DNA from: Thermodesulfobacteriota bacterium
GTDB lineage: Bacteria; Desulfobacterota; Desulfobacteria; Desulfobacterales; RPRI01
DNA: 5,034 nt
Assembly: GCA_030836965.1 (NCBI GenBank)
Contig: JAUPLM010000351.1
Location: 1 to 5,034 of the forward strand
Direction: 5' to 3'
The position numbers and the translations under genes were made by a program. The notes under the pieces are model-generated. The model saw only the letters and a list, made by a program, of their open reading frames with translations, was not told where the DNA came from and searched no databases. This document shows positions 1 through 5,015 of this stretch, one piece after another (positions within the stretch are counted from its first letter, which is position 1; every line of letters begins with the position of its first letter).

Positions 1-219
1 CCGACACACGCAATCGGTTTTACCGTTTTGCAAGATTAAGATTTAAACTTCGTCAACGGCAGCATTTCCGCTCCCATAAGAGCTGGTCAGCCTCAGTGTA
101 TATAAGTCAACGAAGCCGTTATTTCGTCTCTGCCTGTACCTTTATGTTGACAATCATGAGGCGTTGTTATGGTTCGTAACAATTTCTTGCTAAATGGCAA
201 AACCGATTGCGTGTGCCGG
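1..219. repeat. MITE-like palindromic element with 35-bp inverted ends
   Basis: Bases 1-35 and 185-219 are inverted repeats of each other, matching at 31 of 35 positions; both outer ends contain CACACGCAATCGGTTTT when read inward. Further pairs are nested inside: CCATAA (74-79) with TTATGG (167-172), GCCTCA (90-95) with TGAGGC (157-162), and GTCAAC (106-111) with GTTGAC (146-151). The whole unit could fold as one long interrupted hairpin. I see no transposase or convincing reading frame in it. Size, paired ends and lack of coding content fit a non-autonomous miniature element, but the left end coincides with the window edge, so a target-site duplication cannot be checked. A structured RNA or an integron attC-like site are weaker alternatives. 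Confidence 0.6.
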
Positions 220-292
220 CTCCATGATGCCAGTTATGCAAAGCTCTCATAGTGCGAGGGAAAATTTCATATATTTTCATGAAAAGCAAGGA

Positions 293-1222
293 ATGAATAG
301 AAAAAAAATGAAGCTTCCGGGAAAAGTAACTCTTATTGAAGTCGGCCCGCGTGACGGATTTCAGCTTGAAAGAAAACTGATTCCGACTGAATTAAAACTT
401 AGTATAATAAACGGTCTTATTGATGCTGGTATCAGGAACATTCAGGTAACGTCATTTGTAAATCCTGACCTGATACCTCAGATGGGAGATGCCGAAGAGC
501 TGATAAAACTTCTGCCTGAAAATAAAGATGTGTTTTTCAGCTCTCTTGTTCTGAATGAAAAGGGGCTGTTGAGAGCCCGTAAAGCAGGGATAAAGCATGT
601 CGAAATATCAGTTTCCGCAAGCGATGCACACAGCAGGAAAAATACCGGCATGTCTCATGAAGCTGCTTTTAAATCGGCCCGAAAAATGATTGAAGAAGCA
701 AAATCATATAATATGCGGGTGCGGGCCGGGATCCAGTGCGCTTTCGGATGCGCTTATGAAGGAAGCATACCTGCCGGCCGTGTTATAGCAATGGCCGGGG
801 AAATTGCCGGATCGGGCGCTGATATGATTGCCGTATCGGATACGACAGGCATGGCAAATCCTCTTTCAGTAAAGGAGCTTTTGGGGGAATTGATGCCGGT
901 CACAAATAACCGTCCCGTTGTTCTTCATCTTCATGATACACGGGGGCTGGGACTCGCGAATGTATTAGCCGGACTAGAAAGTGGGATAACACATTTTGAT
1001 ACGGCCCTGGCCGGCATGGGAGGCTGTCCGTTTGTTCCCGGAGCAGCAGGGAATATTCCGACTGAAGACACCGCGTACATGATGAAATCCATGGGTATCA
1101 GTACCGGTATAGATATTGGAAAGGTTGCAGTCTGTTCCCTTGAACTCGAATCTTTTTTCGGGAAAAAGTTTCCAGGGAAAATTCACCGCCTCTATTCCTG
1201 CGGCAGGGAAATCAAATTGTAA
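293..1222 (+). CDS. Hydroxymethylglutaryl-CoA lyase family protein
   Basis: Predicted cytoplasmic TIM-barrel lyase of the HMGL-like family. The classical member cleaves HMG-CoA to acetoacetate and acetyl-CoA, the last step of leucine breakdown. From the ATG at 293 the product is 309 residues, close to the family's usual size of about 300. Visible motifs are EVGPRDGFQ near residues 16-24 (catalytic Arg and metal-binding Asp), HLHD near 212-215 (metal-binding His pair), and AGMGGCPF near 240-247, matching the HMG-CoA lyase active-site cysteine signature. The open frame extends to an ATG at 194, but those extra 33 residues lie partly in the inverted repeat and do not resemble the family. Another ATG at 308 (304 residues, MKLPGKVT) is equally plausible; AAGGA at 288-292 is badly spaced for both. 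No leucine-pathway partner is visible here. A related acyl-CoA lyase specificity, such as citramalyl-CoA, cannot be excluded. Confidence 0.9.
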   Translation: MNRKKMKLPGKVTLIEVGPRDGFQLERKLIPTELKLSIINGLIDAGIRNIQVTSFVNPDLIPQMGDAEELIKLLPENKDVFFSSLVLNEKGLLRARKAGIKHVEISVSASDAHSRKNTGMSHEAAFKSARKMIEEAKSYNMRVRAGIQCAFGCAYEGSIPAGRVIAMAGEIAGSGADMIAVSDTTGMANPLSVKELLGELMPVTNNRPVVLHLHDTRGLGLANVLAGLESGITHFDTALAGMGGCPFVPGAAGNIPTEDTAYMMKSMGISTGIDIGKVAVCSLELESFFGKKFPGKIHRLYSCGREIKL

Positions 1223-1254
1223 GTTTTTTACTAAACTCTCAATTTTCGATGGAT

Positions 1255-1318
1255 TCGTAAAAAGTTCAAATATGCTCTCTCAAAAATCTCAAGTCCGTTC
1301 GCATATGACTTTTTACGA
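1255..1318. repeat. Inverted repeat between convergent genes
   Basis: TCGTAAAAAGT (1255-1265) is exactly complementary to ACTTTTTACGA (1308-1318). With a small bulge, pairing continues through ATATGC (1270-1275) and GCATAT (1301-1306). It lies between the stop of the HMG-CoA lyase gene and the stop of truA, six bases from the latter. It may act as a bidirectional transcript end, although the stem is A/T-rich and lacks the GC stem plus T-run of a classic intrinsic terminator. The core GTAAAAAGT also occurs in the element at 3607-3732. Confidence 0.55.
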
Positions 1319-1323
1319 GAAAA

Positions 1324-2061
1324 TCAATATTTGACTTCCATAAGGAAGAGACCGTGAGCAGGAGCGGTCGCGCAGGCTTTGCCGCGGTCCCTCGATCCGA
1401 TTATATCCTTAATATCGCCGGGTGATATTTTTCCGAGCCCGGCACAAATAAGAGTGCCGATAATATTTCTTACCATAAATCTTAAGAATCCGTCCGCTTC
1501 AATTTCAAAGATTACGAGATCTTCATTCTTATGGATCTCCGCCCTGAAAACTGTTCTTACAGTGCTTTTTCTGGGGCTTCCGGTTCCTTCCATAGCTTTG
1601 AAATCATGAGTTCCGGCAATACAGGATGCCGCGGCTTTCATCGCGTCAAGAAGAAGAGGCTTCCTTATATGCCAGGCATAATCCCTTCCAACGGCGGCCG
1701 GGCACTTCCTGTTTAATATCCTGTAATTATATACTTTGCTTTTTGCATCATACCTGGAATGAAACTTTTCATGAACATGCGCACATTCTTTAATGACAAT
1801 ATCCTCAGGGAGAAGACTGTTCAAACCATTAAAAAAAGCTTCGGGTTCAAGCCTGGTATCGCAGATAAAGTTCGCAACCTGACCAAGAGCGTGTACGCCC
1901 GCATCAGTCCTTCCCGAGCCTGTAAGAGTAACCTTAATTCCGGTCATGGCAAGAAGAGCGTTTTCTATCTCACCCTGTATTGTCCGGCCGTTTTTCTGCT
2001 TCTGCCATCCGTTATAAGCAGTGCCGTCATATTCTACAGTAAGCCTGATATTTTTTTTCAT
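1324..2061 (-). CDS. truA: tRNA pseudouridine(38-40) synthase TruA
   Basis: TruA converts uridines 38, 39 and 40 of the tRNA anticodon stem-loop to pseudouridine in the cytoplasm. The 245-residue product is of normal family length and looks intact. The N-terminus has the typical VEYDGTAYNGWQ block (residues 9-20). GRTDAGVHALGQ (50-61) carries the nucleophilic Asp53. FHSRYDAKSKVYNYRI (100-115) contains the conserved Tyr111. FLRFMVRNIIGTL (about 203-215) and the terminal PAHGLFLMEVKY are also standard. The ATG at 2061 is the only start that keeps the first motif; an AAGGG abuts it directly, which is unusually tight spacing. The stop is TGA. The gene begins 30 bases after the UGA-containing selenoprotein gene on the same strand, so the two are probably co-transcribed. 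Confidence 0.97.
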   Translation of the reverse strand: MKKNIRLTVEYDGTAYNGWQKQKNGRTIQGEIENALLAMTGIKVTLTGSGRTDAGVHALGQVANFICDTRLEPEAFFNGLNSLLPEDIVIKECAHVHEKFHSRYDAKSKVYNYRILNRKCPAAVGRDYAWHIRKPLLLDAMKAAASCIAGTHDFKAMEGTGSPRKSTVRTVFRAEIHKNEDLVIFEIEADGFLRFMVRNIIGTLICAGLGKISPGDIKDIIGSRDRGKACATAPAHGLFLMEVKY

Positions 2062-2091
2062 CCCTTGTCAATTAATCCCTGATCATGCTTA

Positions 2092-2274
2092 TTACAATCT
2101 GTCACAGCGTATATCGGAGATCGTCTCTTCAAAGCCGTCACTCATTGAATCGACAAGACTTTCGATACGATAATCGGCGCCGCACTCCATGCAGCGCATT
2201 TTTATGCTTCTTCATGTTTTTCTTAAAGCAAGCTCTTTTCCGCATGAAGGGCATTTAAAATCATGTTTTTCCAT
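2092..2274 (-). CDS. Dual-CXXC small selenoprotein (UGA read as Sec at codon 21)
   Basis: Read on the minus strand from the ATG at 2274, this frame gives 60 residues and ends with TAA at 2094-2092, interrupted only by TGA at codon 21 (2214-2212). Before the TGA the peptide has CPSC (residues 8-11); after it, in the same frame, come MRC and CMEC (28-31), then an acidic helix-like stretch and a terminal CDRL. Coding character continues across the TGA. A hairpin fitting a bacterial SECIS follows at once. The layout CxxC, short basic segment, Sec or Cys, RxxxMRCxxC, YxI agrees with a family I recall being called dual CXXC motif small (seleno)protein, frequent in Desulfobacterota; that match is from memory. 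The four cysteines suggest a zinc ribbon or a thiol/selenol redox centre. Function is unknown. AGGAAGG lies 11 bases before the ATG. An in-frame GTG at 2328 would add 18 residues but has a weaker ribosome site. Without Sec insertion only a 20-residue peptide results. Confidence 0.85.
2177..2197 (-). promoter_or_regulatory. Bacterial SECIS-like hairpin
   Basis: On the minus strand, GCGCTGCA (2197-2190) pairs along its full length with TGCGGCGC (2184-2177), eight pairs with one G-U wobble, closing the five-base loop TGGAG (2189-2185). The loop begins 22 bases after the in-frame TGA. Published bacterial SECIS rules as I remember them ask for a stem-loop within the coding region just after the UGA, about 16-37 bases from UGA to loop, with a G in the first two loop positions; here the second is G. 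SelB-Sec-tRNA would be recruited here. Folding was judged by eye. Confidence 0.8.
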
Positions 2275-2285
2275 AAACTCGGTTG

Positions 2286-2292
2286 CCTTCCT
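2286..2292 (-). promoter_or_regulatory. Ribosome binding site of the selenoprotein gene
   Basis: AGGAAGG on the minus strand, 11 bases before the ATG at 2274. It is the strongest Shine-Dalgarno-like sequence in this stretch. It favours the ATG over the in-frame upstream GTG at 2328, which has only a weak GGA before it. Confidence 0.6.
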
Positions 2293-2309
2293 ATTTAAAT
2301 TTTTCCCAT

Positions 2310-2328
2310 AAATCTCAATTCCGTTCAC
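2310..2328. repeat. Short repeat copy shared with 1284-1302
   Basis: AAATCTCAATTCCGTTCAC at 2310-2328 matches AAATCTCAAGTCCGTTCGC at 1284-1302 at 17 of 19 positions in the same orientation. One copy is the loop of the 1255-1318 inverted repeat; the other lies in the gap between the ChaN-like gene and the selenoprotein gene. I see no other gene in that gap (2275-2416). The match suggests a fragment of a dispersed intergenic repeat. Confidence 0.4.
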
Positions 2329-2416
2329 TTATTATTTCCATCCGGTTCATGAACATTGACGAGTTTGCCGTAAGCAGGATTTCCAGTATTTAACCGTGCA
2401 AAGCTTCTATCCTGTC

Positions 2417-3286
2417 TTAAGGAGTAACCCAGATATAATCGATATGGCTCATATCTGCGACAGTTCCCACGGGAGCAAGAAAAATAATCCTGTATGGAAA
2501 TCCGTTGCGGGCAAAGGCCCTTCCGGGTATCCCGTATCTTAAAACATGCCCGTTTCCGGCAAGAATCACCATTACGCCGTTCTTTATATTATTGCTTGCG
2601 GTCTCGGCCATAATATCCTCCCAGACACACTGGGCGACATAGAAATATTCAAAATCTTCCATGCCTTTTATTTTATGCCGCCTGAAGATATTTTCAACAT
2701 ATTCCCTGTGCAACTTGTCCGATACATCTATTTTCTCAGGAAGATGTTTTTTTTCGTCACCGGACAGGCTTTCAAGTCCGCCTCTTGCGATCTTTGCCGG
2801 AATATGAAAAGGAATATTGAGCCCTACAAGTTTTATCTTCTTTTCCTTTATAAATTCAAGAATGCCGCTGTAAAGCTCGTAATCATATTTCCAGTTTGCA
2901 TACCAGTGGGTTCTGTTTATAAATGACTGCCGGTCCAGGCCTCCTTCGGACCATTTGTCGAGGATAGGCTGGTATGTCCGGTCAAACATCTCCATCCCGA
3001 CTGTAATAATCTCCGGATTTTTACCGTACAGCTCTCTTATTATTTGAAGCTGTATATCATGATGTGGTTTTGAAGTGTGTGTCTCTCCGATATAAATCAT
3101 GCGCGATTCTTTCAAATCGGCAATAAGCTCATCAAAAGATACAGGGCCGCCTCTTATAGCGGAAACAATGGTCCCTTCCTTAAACTGCATGTTCATATCT
3201 TTTATCATCAATTTTTTCGGCGGCAGCGCGCACCCCCAGCACACAAACAGTATAAAAATAATACAGCACAATCCGCATCTGCGCAT
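2417..3286 (-). CDS. ChaN-like (DUF399) putative lipoprotein
   Basis: Member of the ChaN-like/DUF399 family, whose structurally known member is an outer-membrane lipoprotein that binds haem; iron uptake is the usual suggestion, not proven. From the ATG at 3286 the product is 289 residues. It opens with MRR, a hydrophobic segment (about 4-18) and a cysteine at 19 that could be lipidated; the preceding CWG is not a textbook lipobox. Family motifs follow in order: YIGETH (65-70), HHDIQLQ (75-81), GMEMFDR (97-103), AQCVWEDIMAETA (218-230) and AGNGHVLRYGIP (243-254). It ends soon after that, so it is the single-domain form without a C-terminal PDZ. The open frame runs on to 3496, but the extra 70 residues overlap the divergent small gene and come before the signal peptide, so I reject them. 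A start at 3331 is possible; neither start has a clear ribosome site. Confidence 0.85.
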   Translation of the reverse strand: MRRCGLCCIIFILFVCWGCALPPKKLMIKDMNMQFKEGTIVSAIRGGPVSFDELIADLKESRMIYIGETHTSKPHHDIQLQIIRELYGKNPEIITVGMEMFDRTYQPILDKWSEGGLDRQSFINRTHWYANWKYDYELYSGILEFIKEKKIKLVGLNIPFHIPAKIARGGLESLSGDEKKHLPEKIDVSDKLHREYVENIFRRHKIKGMEDFEYFYVAQCVWEDIMAETASNNIKNGVMVILAGNGHVLRYGIPGRAFARNGFPYRIIFLAPVGTVADMSHIDYIWVTP

Positions 3287-3341
3287 AAATATTATGAAGT
3301 CATTATCTGTAATTTCATCTTGATTTATCATGACACATAAG

Positions 3342-3353
3342 CAATTATAATTG
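3342..3353. promoter_or_regulatory. Palindrome with back-to-back -10-like boxes
   Basis: CAATTATAATTG is a perfect 12-bp palindrome in the gap between the divergent ChaN-like and small membrane-protein genes. It holds TATAAT on the plus strand (3346-3351) and on the minus strand (3349-3344). A shared divergent promoter or a regulator site is plausible. I find no good -35 box at the right distance on either side, and the plus-strand box is very close to the ATG at 3356, which fits better with transcription starting near the later ATG at 3371. Confidence 0.3.
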
Positions 3354-3355
3354 AT

Positions 3356-3607
3356 ATGATTATAAAACCCATGTTCAGAAAGGCTATCTATCCTTTTTAT
3401 GATTCCGAGAAAGCCTGCATCATTATCCTTATTATAATGCTGCTTATATTTCTGTTCGGAATCGCCGGCATATCCGCAGCACGTGAAGATGCGCAATATT
3501 CCGGTTACATCTGGTTTCCAGCCCTCCTCACAATATTGAGTCTTGCGGTCCTGATCTCAACAACTACCCGGCTCGTAAAGCATTATCGCGAACGTATTTC
3601 AAAATAG
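3356..3607 (+). CDS. Small two-helix inner-membrane protein, function unknown
   Basis: An 83-residue protein I cannot assign to a named family. A basic N-terminus with PFYDSEKA is followed by a hydrophobic helix (about 20-40), a short polar linker (AREDAQYSGY, about 42-51), a second helix (about 52-70) and a basic tail (RLVKHYRERISK). Both ends carry positive charge, which by the positive-inside rule places them in the cytoplasm with a short loop outside. The frame looks genuine because composition and topology are coherent over the whole length; the opposite-strand frame here is only the spurious extension of the ChaN-like gene. No clear ribosome site precedes the ATG at 3356 or the in-frame ATG at 3371 (78 residues), so the start is uncertain. 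It is divergent from the ChaN-like gene, and its stop touches the 3607-3732 repeat. Confidence 0.65.
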   Translation: MIIKPMFRKAIYPFYDSEKACIIILIIMLLIFLFGIAGISAAREDAQYSGYIWFPALLTILSLAVLISTTTRLVKHYRERISK

Positions 3608-3732
3608 ACAGCTTTGTAAAAAGTCCCTCTGCTTCGTTATGCTTCATCCTTCGTCTTTGCGGCGTACCGATACGTACGCCTCATTCCTCAGGATTCGCAA
3701 GCCTTGCATATGGAGCTTTTTACTTTGCTGTC
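3607..3732. repeat. 126-bp palindromic intergenic element
   Basis: The ends GACAGCTTTGTAAAAAG (3607-3623) and CTTTTTACTTTGCTGTC (3716-3732) are inverted repeats matching at 14 of 17 positions. At the centre, GGCGTAC (3661-3667) and GTACGCC (3674-3680) form a perfect stem around CGATAC, and GCAAGCCTTGC (3697-3707) is a further small palindrome. No reading frame is visible. It fills the gap between the convergent small membrane-protein and Nudix genes and starts within the stop codon of the former. I recall very similar elements, with TGTAAAAAGTCC ends and a GGCGTACC centre, as multicopy intergenic repeats in Desulfobacterales; this is memory, not a search. It may also end transcripts from both sides. 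Confidence 0.7.
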
Positions 3733-3762
3733 CTGACTATTACTTTTCATAGATGCGAATCA

Positions 3763-4344
3763 TTACGCCGACGGTTTATATAACGGCAGGATGAGTTCAA
3801 TAAAATGATGCAGTATCCTCGCAGTTACACCCCATATAATGACATCATCAAGCGGGTATAAAAGTTCCATCACATCCGGAATGCGCCCGTTGAATTTTGA
3901 GTCAAGATGTATCTTTACAAGATTCTTCAACGGTATCTCAAGCACTCTCGAAATTTCGGCAGGTTCAAATCTGATCACATCCATAGTTTGCCATATGCCT
4001 GCAAATACTTTTATATCCTTGCAGTTTATAGTCTGGAAATGTCCCAGAGATCCTATAAGCTCCACATGCTCTTTCCTTATATTGACTTCTTCTTCGAGCT
4101 CCCTGTAAGCGGCTTCCAGAGGACTTATATCCTCCTTGTCGATATGTCCACCCGGAAAAGCCACCTGATTGCGCCAGGGGTATCCTTCATTGTCCGTTTT
4201 CTGGACCGCGAGAATATTGAGTTCTCCGTCTTTGTCGAACAGAAGCATGAATACGCATGTAGGATCGTATGACAACCCGGCCGGAACACCGGGATTATCG
4301 GCATTCATGATAATATTTTTGATAACTGAAAAATCTGTCGCCAT
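3763..4344 (-). CDS. Nudix hydrolase, CoA-pyrophosphatase-like
   Basis: A 193-residue Nudix-fold hydrolase that would cleave a nucleoside diphosphate linked to another group, using a divalent metal bound by the Nudix glutamates. NQVAFPGGHIDKED (59-72) followed by SPLEAAYRELEEEV (74-87) is the pattern of the NudL/NUDT7-type coenzyme A diphosphatase branch: a QVAFPGG block before the box, a slightly longer first loop, then RExxEE. CoA or a CoA derivative is therefore the likely substrate, but this is inference. The usual Gly near the end of the box is Asn88; the catalytic REL-EEE residues are intact. The start at 4344 has only a weak AAAGCGG upstream. The thioredoxin-like gene ends 87 bases upstream on the same strand. 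Confidence 0.9.
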   Translation of the reverse strand: MATDFSVIKNIIMNADNPGVPAGLSYDPTCVFMLLFDKDGELNILAVQKTDNEGYPWRNQVAFPGGHIDKEDISPLEAAYRELEEEVNIRKEHVELIGSLGHFQTINCKDIKVFAGIWQTMDVIRFEPAEISRVLEIPLKNLVKIHLDSKFNGRIPDVMELLYPLDDVIIWGVTARILHHFIELILPLYKPSA

Positions 4345-4410
4345 TGTAATAACCGCTTTCTGAATTAAGCTTCTTCTCCCGATTTGTTGAAGAAAAGAGT
4401 TCAGGTATTT

Positions 4411-4425
4411 TCCGCCTCGGGCGGA
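4411..4425. other. GC-rich hairpin after the thioredoxin-like gene
   Basis: TCCGCC (4411-4416) and GGCGGA (4420-4425) form a six-pair stem around TCG, six bases past the stop of the minus-strand thioredoxin-like gene. In the direction of that gene it is followed by AAAATACC, not by a T-run, so it is not a normal intrinsic terminator for it. On the plus strand a loose T-rich stretch follows (4428-4438). It may pause transcription or protect mRNA ends between two genes of one transcript. Confidence 0.35.
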
Positions 4426-4431
4426 GGTTCC

Positions 4432-4923
4432 TTATTTTAAAACTTTTCCTCCGGAATTTATGCGGTTCTTTATATAACTGTTAAAGGAGATGCTTTTATA
4501 GCTGTCGGTATGTATATACTTCAGTATAATGTGAAACATGCCCGGCGGAATGTACCCCGGACGATTGCTTATAGTTTCTCCCTTTTCCCCTATGAACCAG
4601 TTGCCGGGAAGACCTCTGACATTATAGCTGGAAGCAGTCTTCTTTTCCTTGTCAGCATTAACTTTTACGGAAATAAAATTTTTATCGAGAGTTTCAATAA
4701 CAGATACATCTTTAAACGTTACTTTTTCCATATCTTCGCAATATCCGCACGAATCTGAATAAAAATAGAGAAACACTTTTTTCTTATTCATTTTCCCTGA
4801 TTCTATTCCTTCCTTATATGAGTGCCATTTTATCTTATCAGAAGAAAAAGCATATCGCGGCAACCAGAAGGATGCGCATAAGAAAATCAGAATAACAAGA
4901 GCTGCTGGTTTCATTGTTTTCAT
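4432..4923 (-). CDS. Secreted thioredoxin-fold protein with CGYC motif
   Basis: A 163-residue thioredoxin-like protein of the SoxW/thioredoxin_7 type, expected in the periplasm as a thiol-disulfide reductase or chaperone-like factor. The N-terminus is a clear signal peptide: a lysine-containing start, a hydrophobic core (about 7-21) and a likely cut after YAFS near residues 26-28. The domain shows VFLYFYSDSCGYCEDME with redox cysteines 59 and 62, then the VKVNAD strand, and VRGLPGNWF with the cis-proline at 106. These are the standard active-site elements. The ending beyond about 140 is lysine- and serine-rich without a recognised motif. AGGGGAG lies 12 bases before the ATG at 4923; ATG at 4914 is an alternative. 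The substrate is not indicated by neighbours. The Nudix gene follows on the same strand. Confidence 0.85.
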   Translation of the reverse strand: MKTMKPAALVILIFLCASFWLPRYAFSSDKIKWHSYKEGIESGKMNKKKVFLYFYSDSCGYCEDMEKVTFKDVSVIETLDKNFISVKVNADKEKKTASSYNVRGLPGNWFIGEKGETISNRPGYIPPGMFHIILKYIHTDSYKSISFNSYIKNRINSGGKVLK

Positions 4924-4969
4924 TCTACTCGCTTTCTCCCCTGGTCGCAGGAATAACCAATCTTCATCC

Positions 4970-5015
4970 GGAAACTACATATCGTCACTATTGAGTTTCC
5001 AATTCTTAAAATTGG
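4970..5015. repeat. Overlapping short inverted repeats at the right edge
   Basis: GGAAAC (4970-4975) pairs with GTTTCC (4995-5000), and CCAATT (4999-5004) pairs with AATTGG (5010-5015). TTGAG (4991-4995) and CTCAA (5030-5034) may form a third pair at the window edge. The pairs overlap, so they could be alternative folds. The stretch 4924-5034 lies upstream of the thioredoxin-like gene and holds no gene; it may include that gene's promoter, which I cannot place. The right end may continue outside the window. Confidence 0.4.

Noticed and set aside
74..172. Integron attC-like site within the left repeat
   Set aside because: The paired blocks and the GGCGTTGTTATGG end recall attC sites, but the required GTTRRRY core is absent (GTTGTTA), no integrase or cassette is visible, and the pairing continues out to the 35-bp ends, which fits a MITE-like unit better.
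194..292. 33-residue N-terminal extension of the lyase
   Set aside because: It overlaps the inverted repeat, has no family similarity that I can see, and would make the protein longer than usual.
220..292. Promoter of the lyase gene
   Set aside because: A TATATT-like box is present near 270, but no -35 box at suitable spacing can be defended.
1324..1326. TGA stop of truA as a selenocysteine codon
   Set aside because: TruA ends normally with MEVKY at this point, and the sequence beyond is the intergenic inverted repeat.
2325..2416. Second TGA-containing minus-strand frame (TGA at 2327-2325)
   Set aside because: The frame reads protein-like for about 30 codons before the TGA but has no clear start, no cysteines and soon meets a TAA, so selenocysteine use is not supported.
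3287..3496. 70-residue N-terminal extension of the ChaN-like protein
   Set aside because: It precedes a good signal peptide and lies mostly antisense to the small membrane-protein gene; its composition is not protein-like for this family.
4411..4425. Intrinsic terminator of the thioredoxin-like gene
   Set aside because: The stem is good but is followed by AAAATACC in the direction of transcription, with no T-run.
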